NCBI RefSeq assembly: GCF_022201045.2
Contig: NC_068563.1
Coordinates: 29,795,001-29,859,000 of the forward strand
Length of the DNA stretch: 64,000 bases
Reading direction: 5' to 3'
From: Citrus sinensis
Taxonomy: Eukaryota; Streptophyta; Magnoliopsida; Sapindales; Rutaceae
Shown here: positions 46,392 to 59,580 of the stretch, in pieces
How positions within the stretch are numbered: the first letter of the stretch is position 1
How the letters are laid out: every line of letters begins with the position of its first letter
Program-made: the position numbers and the translations under genes
The notes under the pieces: generated by a model
Seen by the model: only the letters and a program-made list of their open reading frames with translations
Told to the model about the DNA's origin: nothing
Database searches by the model: none

Positions 46392-49300
46392 ATGTCTCTT
46401 CACAGCAAGGACATTGATTCGGCATTCGATGGTGCAGGAAAGAAGCTGTATCCTTAATTCCTTATCATTTATTTGTTCTAAAATTTCTGAGATAAATGAA
46501 CTAATAGAGTTATCTTTTACTTAATTGTAAAAATATAGCATGTACTTGCTTTTCGAGGAAACTTGTATTAGCATTTTGTCTTGAAGCAATTAAAGTCAAA
46601 GTTCTAGAAGATTTGGTTGTAAACTAGTTCATTTATTCTATCCTAGTATCCTTAACCGAATTATGTACAGTGGTTTGGAAATCTGGTGCATTGAGAATCT
46701 TCAGTTGGTATCTGTTCCTAAGTCTTCGCATGGCAAATTCTATACTGGAAGTGCCTATGTCATTCTAAATGTAAGTTTTGCGGGAGTTAATCAAATTTCA
46801 TTTCGAATTATTAAGCCATGGACGAATTTCGGAAACCTTACTTGACATTTGATATCTTGGTGTTTATTTTGAAAATTCACTCAGTTGATCTTTAATACAA
46901 GTTTATTCCTCTCGATTGTTGTCTGTGACAGACTGCTTTGCTAAAAAGTGGTCCTCCTCAGCATGACATACATTATTGGCTGGGAAATGATGTGAACGAG
47001 GTCTGTTATGGTTTCTGTTCAATTGTGTGATTTGAGTGATATTTTGTTAACCAACTTTGATATTTGACATCTCCTTCAGCGCAAAAGTGTTTGAGGTTGT
47101 TCACTGTGTTGGCAGGAGGACTCGACTTTGGTATCTGATAAAGCACTTGAGTTAGATGCAGCTCTTGGCTCCTGCACCGTGCAATATAGAGAAGTTCAAG
47201 GCCAAGAGACAGAGAAATTCTTATCTTATTTTAGACCATGTATTATACCTTTAGACGGAAAATACTCTTTGCGATCAGGGAAATCAAATGGTGAGACATA
47301 CAAAATCAGCATGTTAACATGCAAAGGAGATCATGTCGTTCGTGTTAAAGAAGTAAGCTATGTTTGAAGTTAGATAAATTTAGTATGTAACTAAACTGAG
47401 TTAACTTCCTTGAACAAAAAGAAAATTTGAAGAAGGAAAGGAAAAGCAATTAGCCAATTGTTGCTTGGGGGGAAAAAAATCCATCTTTCTTCCTTACCTT
47501 TTAATGATATATGCTAGCACTTATCATATTCTCTATGATTTGGCTATATATTCATATGTTTGCCGTGGTGTGTGTTCTAAAATTTTTCTCGGTCAAAAAA
47601 TTTTCAGGTGCCTTTTTCTCGGTCATCCTTGAACCACAATGATGTCTTCATAGTTGACACTGCATCAAAAATTTTCCTCTTCAGTGGTTGCAACTCTAGC
47701 ATCCAAGAAAGGGCTAAAGCCTTGGAGGTTGTTCAGTATATCAAAGAAGATAAACATGGTGGAAAGTGCGGGGTGGCAACTGTAGGTCGGAATCTTTCTA
47801 TTTCTTGATTTTTGTTCTGTCTAAAGGATATTCTACTTGATAACCTTTCTGTTGCTGCAGAGGATGGGAAATTTGTTGGAGATTCTGATGTTGGTGAATT
47901 TTGGAGTTTATTTGGTGGTTATGCTCCTATTCCCCGGGATTCACCTTCTGCTTTTCAGCAACAACCTGATACTCCTTCCACTACGTTTTTCTGGTTAGTT
48001 TTGTCTTGGTATCTTGAGAAATCTATGTGATTTGATTCTGCTTTCGTTCCTCATTGTTGTGAAGCTTGTGTGTTACCACTTCAAATTACCAATTCTTGGT
48101 TAAGCCTTAGATGAGTAGAATTTTCTTGGTTAAGCCTTAGATGAGTAGAATTAAGTTGCACGTATATGTAATTGAAATATATTTTGTACCCATTTTTCTT
48201 AGTTTATAAAGGAAGCCTTTTTCAAACTCATTAACTTGTGTAATGTCATCTCCATTTAGTCATCTTGTTCTTTTCACATTTTTATCATACCAAACTTCTG
48301 ATTATCCTTCTAATGTTGATCTTTTATTGACAGGATTAATCTTCAGGGAAAATTATGTCAAATTGCAGCCAATTCGTTGAACAAGGATATGCTTGAAAAA
48401 GATAAGTGCTATATGTTGGACTGTGTTAATGAAGTTTTTGTTTGGATGGGAAGAAATACCTCAATAACAGAACGGAGGATATCCATCTCTGCTTCAGAAG
48501 TAAGAACTCTCTCTCTCTCTCTCTCTCTCCCCCCACCGACATGCTGAGGCTGTTCAGACTCTTACAAGATGGACTTCCCTAAAATACTACCTTCTGTCTT
48601 AGCATGAAAGTTCATTGTATTAGAGTCAACCTTTGAAGTTGTACATTTGTATCTCCAAAAGAGTTACTGTAATGGCTCTCTAAACTTGTATCTTATACCA
48701 CAGATGTATTAAGTTAATAAATATATGATGTAGTCCACTGAATGTTTGGAAAATGGGTCATTCTTACAGGGAAGAACATGTTTGTTTATGAATGTGACAT
48801 TGTGACTGACAGTATTTGCAAGCCAATTACTGGGGATTATTCTTGACTTAGTTACTAGCTTCTCTTTTGCAGGATTTTCTCAGAAATCAGGGCAGAACAA
48901 CTGGAACTCATTTAACGTTTTTAACTGAAGGTCTAGAAACTACCGTATTTAGATCTTACTTTGATAGTTGGCCTCAGATAGCAGAACCCAAGCTTTATGA
49001 TGAAGGTCGAGAAAAAGTAGCAGGTTTGTAACTATTGCCACGAAGTTTTTAAAATGTTAAGGAAATAGCAGCTTTGTTCCTTATGATAGTGCTCTAGTCC
49101 TCATACATGTAAATTTCTTCTCCGCTTTTCACACCAGCAATATTCAAGCAACAAGGTCATGATGTGAAGGAGCTTCCCGAAGAAGACTTTGAGCCCTATG
49201 TTAATTGCAGAGGCATACTTAAAGTAGCTCTTTCTCTTTCTTCCTAGTTTCTTTCTTCTCTCTAAGACCACTTCTCTAATTTAGCTTATTTTCATATATT

Positions 49301-52300
49301 TTGTGCTGATGCAATGGTGAAATTTCAGGTTTGGCAGGTAAATGGTGATGAACTGTCACTTCTTCCAGCTGCAGAACAGATGAAGCTTTTCAGTGGAGAT
49401 TGCTATATTGTTAAGTACACATACCCTGGCAATGGAAGGGATGAGAATATTATTTATGCATGGTTTGGTCATGAGAGTATGACGGTAAGCTTAGTGTATG
49501 AGTGATGGACACTTTCTTAGTGGGCCTCAATGGTTATCAAAACAATTTATTTGAATTAATTATTTGGTTCTCTTTATTCCTTAATAAACTCTCGGATCAT
49601 GCTTTCGCCTTCTTTTATTTCTTAGTTTTTCTATGTTTCAGGAAGACAGAGCTGCTGCCATCTCCCATATGAGCGCCATTGTTGATTCAACCAGGGGGGA
49701 AGCAGTCATGGTACATTCTCTTGTGCACAAATCATTGAAACACTTCATGTACTGCACATGAAGTTGATTAAAGTTGATAATAATACTTGTCAATATTGTG
49801 TCCATGATTATTTACTTGCTCTTGCTGAATTGCTCAATTAAATGACTTCTTAATAATGTAACTTATATGAATATGATTTAGGCTCAAGTTCATCAGGATA
49901 TGGAGCCAGTTCAATTTTTCTTGATCTTTCAATCATTGATTGTCTTTAAGGTTTGTACTTTGGAGGTTCCTTTTTGTTTTATTTCTTTAAAACTCAGTAA
50001 AATGGATAGTATTTTTCGGGTTTGGAGGAAATACATAGATAAAAATGACATGTGCTTTAGTCTTTTTGTCTTGCCTTTTCTTCTAGGGAGGTTTAAGTGC
50101 ACAATACAAGAAGTTTATTGTAGAGGAAGGTATTGTGGGTGAAACTTATGATGAAAAAAAGACGGCTCTTTTCCGTATTCAAGGCACAAGTCCTAGCAAC
50201 ATGCAAGCATTCCAAGTTGATCGAGTAAGTTTGAGCTCTGGAAATAATCTCCAAGGAGGCGGCTTTCTTTCTGGTCTTCAAAGAATGAAGATTGCATGAG
50301 TCGATCTTTTTATTTTTTTATTTGGTTTGTTATGCTACCATGAGCCCCTTATCTATGTACTAATTAATTTTGAAACAAATTGTTGCAGGTTTCAACTTGC
50401 CTGAATTCATCTTATTGTTACATCCTGCAAAATGGAGCATCTGTTTTTACTTGGATTGGGAATCTGTCATCTAGTAGAGACCATGACCTTCTTGACAGAA
50501 TGGTTGAATTGATTAATGTGTGTACCGCGTCTTCTGAACTTGAACACGTGATATTAGAATCTTCAACTGGAGCAAGATTTTATCAATGCATCCACTACAA
50601 GATTTAAAATGAATTAAATCGTTGATGCTCTAAATATTGCACTAAAACTTCCATTGGGACTAAAGTCTAAAGTGCTAATTACATGATTATATCAAACACT
50701 ACTAATTTTTCTTTTGTTTCCTGCACCTCATCATAACGATTCTCCTTTTTTATCCTTTCTTTATGGCATTTTCAGCCGACATGGCAACCCATATCAGTGA
50801 GGGAAGGAAGTGAACCAGAAGTTTTCTGGAATGCACTTGGTGGAAAATCAGAGTATCCACGAGAAAAAGAGATAAAGGGATTCATTGAAGATCCACATCT
50901 ATTCACATGTACCTTGACCGAAGGTAAGCAGAACACCCTTTGTTTTTAGTTTATTTTCTCACAGGTAATTTGGTTGTCTTGAATCAGAAGCATCCTAGCT
51001 GTAGTGGCGGTAATTCTTCTCTAATTGTGGGTTGTTCTGTTGCTGCTTCGATCATTCTCCCTTTTCAGGTGATCTCAAGGTACACACGTGTGCTATTTTA
51101 TAGACTGACATGCAAACAGTTTGATAGTTACTTAGAGATGATAGTTAAGGCAATTGGAGCAGATTAATTCTTTACTTGACAGTATGTTGTGAAAACAAAT
51201 ACCTGTTAATTAAGTTTTATTTGTTTACAGTCAAGAAAATACTGATTCATACAACTCATTTCATATCAAACTTCATAAAAGTTCATTCAATGGGAATCCC
51301 CTCCCAGCTTTTCTTTTTTTCACTCCCTGTACGTCAATTCAGTCTGCTTGTTTAAATTATAGGCTGCTACACTTTTTGATGTTGTTTTGACTTTGTTTCG
51401 TTTTGTTCTTCAGAACTAGTCCGGATTCTGAAGACAGTTCTTTTCCTGAAATTCAATAAATATCCATTCTCTTCACCTGAAGAATTTTAAATTTTAAAAG
51501 GAAAATTCAGTTCAGGGTTTCAGGATCTTCATTTCTGTTATTAGGAACAAACAGTAAAGTATAGTGGATAATCAAGCTAGTGCAGTCTCATGAAGTCAGA
51601 AGTTTTCTTGTAGAGTCGTTGATTGACTGTTGATACGACCTAACTTTCAGGTGAAGGAGATATACAACTTCACGCAGGATGATTTAACTACTGAAGACAT
51701 TTTAGTGCTGGACTGCTGCAGAGAAATATATGTTTGGATTGGATGTCATTCAGATCTTAATTCGAAACAACAGGCCCTCAATATTGGCCAGGTAATTATT
51801 CATTTCAACTTGCAATGCTCAAGGTGAAATTCTTTTGATCAGTTACTTTGACGGCTATTGTGAGTTTGACCATATACCTCAATGTTTATACAATGTGCCT
51901 CAATGTTTATGTTAGTGTTGACCACATTCATTTATTGGAATTACTTCAGAGGATACGCCTTAAATTGGTATTCGATCTAAATCTTGCAAAATTTAATGCT
52001 TCATAGGAAATTGGTCATTTGTTTATGTTTTGCATTAGTCTAAAGTTTATAACCACTACCTAATCCAGGTGACGATTCTTTTGTGGTAATGCATCGCCAC
52101 CTACAAGTAATTGAACACTTCAAATCATTGCAAGATCTATGGTTGGCTCATTATGGTGCATACTTGATACTTTTCACCTAAGTTATGTTATCATTTTCTT
52201 TTACTCCTACAATTGCAGAAATTCCTTGAGACAGACATTCTGGTTGAAGGACTGTCTCTGGAGACTCCTATCTATGTCGTTACAGAAGGGCATGAACCAC

Positions 52301-53729
52301 CTTTTTTCACCTGCTTCTTCGCATGGGATCCCTTGAAAGCAAAAGTAAGTGGAGCACTTGCCATCCTAGTTGATTATATTTTTGCTCTCCTCCAGGATTG
52401 GGAATCACTTTAACCTTACTTCATGGACATTATTGTGAAAACCAATTGTAGACATGCATGATATGTGTCCAGGTAGCATATATATTTGAGGATATCACTT
52501 AAAGACTAAGTTAATATATTTGCTGGTTTCAGATGCACGGTAACTCATTTGAGCGAAAGCTTGCTATTTTGAAGGGAAGACCAAGTATAGAAGTAAGTGA
52601 CAACTGTTTTGTATGCCTGATTGTTTGTTGGCTAACATGCCATGCATTTAAGGGAAATCAGATTTGCTTTATATTTTTATGACTTTTAGAGTACAATTTC
52701 TTAAGAATATATGTATCTTGGAGCTGAGATTCACTGACTAGTTCCTATAGGAAGATTTATTTTATTTATGATATAAATGATCATTCAGGCATCTGTAAGA
52801 AACTCATGGAAACCTTACTTCGGAGAGACTACTCCAGACAGTTTGAGAAGCAGATCCGTCAGTTCAAATGGTTTGCAAGGTAGTGGGAGTCCTATACCAA
52901 GCATATCAAGTTCAAAATTGAACTCTGCAGATAGACACAGAGCATTCTGTGAAACTCCAACAGCCCAGCTGCTCTTTTCAGAATCGACTCTTGATAAAGG
53001 TAGCTATGCTAATGAATCATCCTTTAATTCGTCCAGTAGCCACAAAAACGTTAAAATTAAGGTTTATGCATTAAGTTTCTGCAACTGAAATGAGACAAGT
53101 TGAGTCGCATTGAAGAGATCCCACTAATTGAAACTTGATTTAGTCTCATTAATACTCATTCAAACATCACTAGACTATTCTACCATTATCTCTATATTTT
53201 TTGAGATCATTATTATGCTTGTTTCTTTTCCCCCCTATTCCTCTAATATCTTGAAAAGGCTGTTAATATGTAGATTAATCATTGTTATTGCAGATTCTCT
53301 GACTGGAGAGCCAAGCTCCTCTTCTAAGAGCACTAAGGCAATTCAGTTTAATGAAAGTGAAGCTGGGGTCAGCTCATTGATATATTCATACGAACAATTG
53401 CGAGTAGATTCAAGGAACCCTGTGATAGGCATAGATGTGACCAAAAGAGAGGTATCTCCTGTTGCTTTTATCTTGGAATAGCTTGCTTAAGTCAGTTTAA
53501 TCTCCTTTAAAAAAAAATGTCAGTTTAAGCATTACATGCCTCTTGCATTTTATGCTAATATCAGTCTTCAGTACAATGCAGTAACCAACTATCTGCACTT
53601 TCTTCTTCCGTTCAGGCATATTTACCTGAAGAGGAATTTCAAGAAAAATTCAAAATGACTAAAAGAACCTTTTATGAGCTTCCCAAATGGAAACAGAACA
53701 AGTTCAAGATGTCTCTTCATCTTTTTTAG
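46392..53729 (+). CDS. VLN1: Villin VLN1, actin-bundling protein, 22 exons
   Basis: Exons: 46392-46447, 46671-46770, 46932-47000, 47116-47352, 47608-47785, 47861-47993, 48334-48499, 48873-49023, 49138-49223, 49329-49484, 49642-49710, 49882-49950, 50087-50224, 50389-50517, 50776-50923, 51069-51079, 51651-51791, 52219-52344, 52533-52592, 52789-52999, 53294-53451 and 53616-53729; 901 aa. Villins bundle actin filaments in the cytoplasm. Six gelsolin repeats are visible, starting with [19 protein letters not shown]. Repeat motifs include [37 protein letters not shown] and [19 protein letters not shown] Ser-rich linker (about 730-840) precedes a C-terminal headpiece: [26 protein letters not shown], then SLHLF at the end. 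Arabidopsis VLN1 is reported as Ca2+-insensitive, so bundling without severing is inferred. Exon 16 is an 11-nt micro-exon supplying the codons for GDLK. Confidence 0.93.
48093..48152. repeat. 30-bp tandem duplication in a villin intron
   Basis: Two adjacent copies of a 30-bp unit that includes TTCTTGGTTAAGCCTTAGAT, at 48093-48122 and 48123-48152, in the intron between exons 6 and 7. Near identity suggests a recent slippage event. Confidence 0.9.
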
Positions 53730-54540
53730 AGCACGCCACCTTGAGGTTAGAGGCAGTCAGGTTCCGGCGAATGAATAGGTTAGGTAAATGTCTCCCCTTT
53801 AAACCTAGTCCATGGTTTGAACTCAGTCGCTATCCAGATTAGTTTTTTACTAGAGCAGTCTTTGAGTGAGGAGCACTTATTCTAACACTTCATTTTCTAT
53901 ATTTATTTTTATAAAGTCTGTTTTAACAATTCTGAATTGAGTGAATAGTGAGTGTGTGTATGTAGATAGAGAGAGAGTCTGTGACGGGACGCAATTGAAC
54001 AATTGCGTCGGCACAATTAAGACTTTAGCATTCTTTCGTGAATCCGAATTCGTTCAAAACCATTAAAATATTAAATGATGTTAACCTTACCCTCAGCCTC
54101 CGATTGGCTGTGCAGTTGCTAAAATATTACCACCAACAAAAGCTTTCCACTTATTAAGTTTCAATGAAAAAGACGTCCAAAACCTTTTTTACCAAAATCA
54201 TGAAAAGGGCGTATGCCCCAGCATCATCAAACCCTGAATGGAAAACAACTGATAAAATATACAATAAAATGCCTAGTCGGCTGAAGAACTGAGGAATCAA
54301 TCCTAGAATATGCACCAATGGATTTAACTAGCTGGTGAGCAAGACAAAAATCTTATTGCAAAGAATATTTTAGTCATATTAAACATCGTTATTATTCTAT
54401 AACAACTGTATAAAGGCCATGGATGCTTCCTTGGATGCTTCTTATATAAGTCAAACTATGCTAGATTAAAATTATTAAGTTGTCGCATAAAGAACCAAAA
54501 GCTACAGCTTGTACTCTCATAAGAGTTCACGACAAAGAAC

Positions 54541-54640
54541 GTATCAGAATTAGAATGTAGATGAATCACGTATGCTTACAATTTTAATTTGTCGTATCAG
54601 AAGTAGAATGTAGATGAATCACGTATACTTACAATTTTAA
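54541..54640. repeat. 53-bp tandem duplication
   Basis: Copies start GTATCAGAATTAGAATGTAG and GTATCAGAAGTAGAATGTAG and run on through ATGAATCACGTAT and TTACAATTTTAA. Few differences, so relatively recent. Confidence 0.9.
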
Positions 54641-54825
54641 CGAGGAAAACGATTAAAAGCTAGTATTAAAACGACGTTAAATTGTAGCTTATATTTGTTC
54701 TAAAGTGACGTCAAACCGTATTTTGTCCTCAAAAATCATAATTTTTTTTGGATAAATTATCTTAATGACCGCTCCAAGAAGGTTCCATAACGGATTGAAC
54801 GCCGAATGATTGCTTAAGCGTCGGC

Positions 54826-54831
54826 CACGTG
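54826..54831. promoter_or_regulatory. G-box core CACGTG
   Basis: Seen within GGCCACGTGTCAG, about 200 bp before the phospholipase C start. GCCACGTGTC fits ABRE/G-box contexts bound by bZIP factors. Functional relevance is inferred from position only. Confidence 0.45.
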
Positions 54832-55027
54832 TCAGATAACTGGTTGAACGCTCCCACCCAAATTCTTTCTTCCCCACACAAAACTGAAAAGTATACATAC
54901 GTTTCTTTCTCCAAAGCCTATTATTTGCAGAGCCCACACGAGTAGACGGATTCTTCATGTTTCCTACTTTACTAAACTCTCAAGCAACTCCATTCCTTTA
55001 ATCATCGGATTTTCTCAGCTGCCGGTG

Positions 55028-58000
55028 ATGGCGAGCTACCGTCGACGAGGAGGAATACCCCTCGCCATTATTTTGTTCCTCTACCTCATAATTTCATCCC
55101 AGCCCCTCGACTTTGACAATTTGCACAAAAGCCACCGCAAAATCCAAGGCCCGATCAAAACCGTAGTAGTCCTCATCATGGAAAACCGCTCCTTTGATCA
55201 CATCCTCGGCTGGCTTAAGTCAACCCGACCCGACATCGACGGCCTTACCGGCAAGGAGTCAAACTCAGTCAACATTTCCGACCCTAAGTCTCCCAAAGTC
55301 TTCGTTTCTGACGACGCAATTTTCGTTGACTCCGACCCGGGCCATTCCTTTCAAGCGATCCACGAACAAATCTTCGGGTCGAATGTCATCTCCCCCAACT
55401 CTGCTCCAATGATGAACGGTTTTGTCCAGCAAGCGATGAGTATGGACCCCGACATGGCGAGAACCGTCATGAGCGGGTTCAAACCTGAGGTTATACCGAT
55501 TTACACTGAGTTGGCTAACGAGTTCGCCGTCTTCGACCGGTGGTTCGCTTCCGTTCCGTCGTCGACTCAGCCGAACCGGTTCTACGTTCACTCCGCCACG
55601 TCGCACGGCTGCCAGAGCAATGTGAAGAAAGATCTAATCCACGGATTCCCTCAAAAAACGATTTTTGATTCTGTTGACGAAAATGGCCTCACCTTCGGTA
55701 TTTATTACCAAAATATCCCCGCCACTTTGTTTTTCAAATCTTTGCGAAAGTTGAAGCACTTGACTAAATTCCACAGCTACGGGTTGAAGTTCAAGAGGCA
55801 CGCGAGGCTCGGCAAGTTGCCGAACTATGCGGTGATTGAGCAGCGGTACTTCGACATCTCGTTATTTCCGGCGAACGACGATCATCCGTCGCATGACGTG
55901 GCGGCAGGGCAGAGGTTCGTGAAGGAGGTGTACGAGACCCTAAGGAGTAGCCCGCAGTGGAACGAAATGGCTTTCCTGATTACGTACGATGAGCATGGCG
56001 GCTTTTTTGATCACGTGCCGACCCCCGTTTCTCACGTGCCCAGCCCCGATGGGGTTATTGGGCCTGACCCGTTTTTCTTTCGGTTTGACCGATTGGGCGT
56101 TCGGGTCCCGACTTTGTTGATTTCGCCGTGGATCGACAAGGGCACTGGTAAGTCGTTATGTTTTTGCTTATTTCTGTTTGTTCTGTGCATGACTAACGAT
56201 TTGTTGTTTTTTTAAAATAATTTCTCATTTTTATGCCAAAAACTGATGTTTACATACGTGCAAATTTGTACAAAATCAATTTGCTCTGTAGACACATGGC
56301 TAACTAGTAACTGTGGTAGTGCCATGTCATATGTGACACACTTCCATCTTCCGACAATTATGATCTCAGATTTTGCATCATCCGTCAAGTTAAGGCATAA
56401 GTTTGTAATTGTAATTTGTGACCAGTATGAAGAATCTGTGATCACTATTATAAAAAAAAACTTGACAAGCGAAGGTAGTTTCTCCCCATTTTATTTTTGT
56501 ATCCTCGGTTTGTAAGTTTAGTATTATTGATTTTTATATTGTCTATGATGGGCTGTAGCATTGGAGTTATTGGAGTTTAAATGTTGCTCATTATGTAAGT
56601 TTGAAATTTATTTAGTTATTTGCTTTTGGTGTATGGATTGTTGATTCTATTTTGTATATGATGTTTAGTTAACTTTAGGATTGTGCTTTGATTGATCTGG
56701 AGCAAAAGTTAGGGTTTAGTTGGATAATTTCCTGTTTTCTGTTTATCTATAAATATAAACGGTTTTTGATATTTGTGGCATAGGGTTAGATTTTTGGTGT
56801 TTTATTTGGGTTGGTTGAGTTTTGTTTCCCTACGTCATTTTGCCATGTGGCTGGAGATTTTCTGCAGGTTGTTATATGAAGTTTCCTACGGTTATATTTA
56901 GTTAGATTTTGATCTTATTTGTGTATCATGTATCCTCTGTGTGTTTGCTAATTTTGTCAATTTGGAATTAGCTTCTAACACTATGGTTGGTTTGTATTTG
57001 TGAGAGATTGAGAAAATATCTGTAGGCCTTGTTTGATAGGTAAGCAGCCTTCTGCATCTGGCTGCTGCAGATGTAGTTGGTGATGTCGTTGTAAGGAGAA
57101 GAAACCTCAACTTAAGCTCTTTTTCCAGAGATCTTAAAATAGGTTCCGCCGATGGTTTGGCAGCAAGTAATACCTTAAAACAAACAAAATCTATTGGTGA
57201 AGGCTACTTTATTGCTGCACTTTTGGTACAAGAATATGATTATATATAAAGGAGCCTAGTCCTAAACTACTGCAATTTCTCTGTCTGTTGTGCAAATCTT
57301 GTAAACTGTACATGAGTAGTTGAAATCTCGATTTGACGACTAGTTGATATTATTTCTTCAGTGACTGATCAAAGCAACCATTTAACAGCTTACGTTTTGA
57401 ACTCAGGACATGAATAATGAAACTTAAAATTCTGTTTTTCATACTCTTGTTAATGGAACTGTGGGGTTTTAATGCATCTTTATACTAGTTGTTGATCGTG
57501 AACAATGAAAACCAGACAGTAACTTTTACAGGCCTATATTGTTAACCTGGACCTCTGGATTTAAAATATGTTTATTGTCCTTTGATCTCTGATTAACTAT
57601 TTTGAGTTTTGTGCAGTGATCCATGGATCAAATGGACCAACTCCACATTCAGAATTTGAACATTCATCTATACCTGCAACTGTGAAGAAGCTTTTCAACC
57701 TAAAATCCAACTTTTTGACAAAGAGGGATGCATGGGCTGGCACTTTTGAGAAGTTCCTTCAACTCCGTAAAACTCCACGTGATGACTGTCCAGGTTGGAA
57801 TGAAACCCCTTGATCATAAAACTTGATTTGTGTTTTCTTTGTGGTTTTTGTCTTTCGTTAACAGAGGCCCTCATGGTGAATATATATACATGATATGAAT
57901 GGCCTTGTTCCAAGCACTGTGTGATTGTTTCTCTTATATAATCCCTTAGCTGGGACCCATGTAGTACTTAGGCTCATAGTGATATGGATTTTCTGCTAGT

Positions 58001-58449
58001 GAATTTATGGTGTTTTTCCAAACCTAAGGTTGCAGTATGAGGTTCATTTGGATAACTTTCACCAATGGAGTTTTAGTTCATCTCATTGCGTCTATGATAC
58101 AAATTAACCCTGAAACTTTTACACAGTTACTCTACCTGAGGTGACAAGGTCTCTTAGACCATGGGGACCTAGGGAAGACAAGGAACTCTCAGAGTTCCAA
58201 GTTGAACTGATCCAGCTTGCAGCCCAGCTAGTTGGTGATTATGTCCTGAATACTTACCCGGATATGGGCAAAAATATGACAGCGGGTGAAGCCAACAGAT
58301 ATGCAGAGGATGCAGTCAAGAGATTTCTTGAAGCTGGAAAGGCTGCTATAAGAGCTGGAGCCAATGAATCTGCAATTGTGACTATGAGACCTTCCCTCAC
58401 AAGCCGAACTGCAGGAGGAGATTATGGCAGCTATGCAAAGGCGTATTGA
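55028..58449 (+). CDS. NPC1: Non-specific phospholipase C, NPC1-like, 3 exons
   Basis: Exons 55028-56147, 57617-57793 and 58127-58449 give 539 aa. The enzyme hydrolyses phosphatidylcholine and similar lipids to diacylglycerol and the phosphorylated head group. It works in lipid turnover and stress signalling in the secretory or extracellular space. A basic start and the hydrophobic stretch [17 protein letters not shown] form a signal peptide. Catalytic phosphoesterase motifs are [12 protein letters not shown] (about residue 50), [18 protein letters not shown] and [16 protein letters not shown]. The C-terminal part is the variable NPC tail, ending in a Gly/Tyr-rich stretch. Exon 1 is GC-richer than the rest; the frame is continuous over both junctions. 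The ATG at 55028 is the first in frame. NPC1 rather than NPC2 or NPC6 is my reading of the conserved blocks and of synteny with At1g07230 (recalled). Confidence 0.9.
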
Positions 58450-59580
58450 CACCTTCCACGACTACCATTTGTAATTAGAAATTTAAGCACAAATGCTGTT
58501 GTCTGTATATGTATTTATTGTAGGTCGACGGCAACATCCACTTGGCACCCAAGTTGTTGCCATGAAACATTTAGGCAGATGAATTGCATGGCATCATATC
58601 ATCAGTAATATCTTAATTTGGAAGTGTTGGATATATTCGCTTTCTTGTCTTCCCCATTTCTTGTTGCTTTAAGGTGGGATGAAAATCATGTGGCTTTTGT
58701 ATTATTTAAATTTTAGATGAAAGAAAACAAGACACCCTATTTGTATGTGAATAGACAAGTCATTTTGTGACATGACGACGTAGATTTTGACCAACCATCA
58801 AAGGCTTTTGTCTCCTTGGTTGTTCAGAATGATGGAAGATAAGGAGCATGCAGGGGCATTAATGTAATCTCTTAATGCTGTATGATTAAGCAATCAACTT
58901 TGCTTGTTTCAAACATCGTCAGCGACCCGTGATTCATTACCCGATGATGTGGTGAAATTGTCTCACTAAAGATTTTCTCTTCTATCTATTTAGGTGAGTT
59001 ATCGAGCCTGGAATTGTGCCCAAAAAAAAACTAGAGGGTAAAGGGAAGCCTTACCCTTGCCCCCAAGTACAGGGTCTTGAAAACAAACTAACATCTAATG
59101 GAGCTTCCTTGCAGCGAAAGGATAGCCTGAATTTCCTGTCTTCAAGTTACATTTCATTTTTCTTTTTTCAAAGGATTCCACAGTTAGTTTTGTGACGTAG
59201 AAGAGTCTCAACTCATTATCAAAATCATGCATGTAATGACAATGTCCAGACTAATTTGATTTATCACATAACCAACAAGACACATGCATGCATGGCATAC
59301 TTTGCAATGTTGTGGCCATGGATGCCTTGTGTATATATTAGCATTAGGCTGCTACGGTCCATTTGATAGAACTTGTCCCTATTTTTTGGCTGCCTACGGA
59401 GCCTAGACAAGTTAACAAGCTAAGTTTGTAGCATCCAAGTTATAACTCTATCCGTTTGGTTCTTCAAGTCTCTGAATTAGAATGCACAACTAGCCAAGTG
59501 TCAAGTACACAAATACGAACAAGTAACCCCACCCAAAAGTACCATTCAACGTCGATCATTTTTAAGTACAAGTGTCGTGT
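58450..59580. other. Intergenic after phospholipase C
   Basis: 3' UTR of the phospholipase gene followed by unremarkable sequence; an A run lies at 59022-59030. No gene seen before the transporter relic. Confidence 0.5.

Larger units (their letters stand above)
53730..55027. other. Intergenic between villin and phospholipase C
   Basis: A 53-bp tandem duplication lies at 54541-54593 and 54594-54640. A G-box core CACGTG lies at 54826-54831, about 200 bp upstream of the phospholipase start. No other gene seen. Confidence 0.55.
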
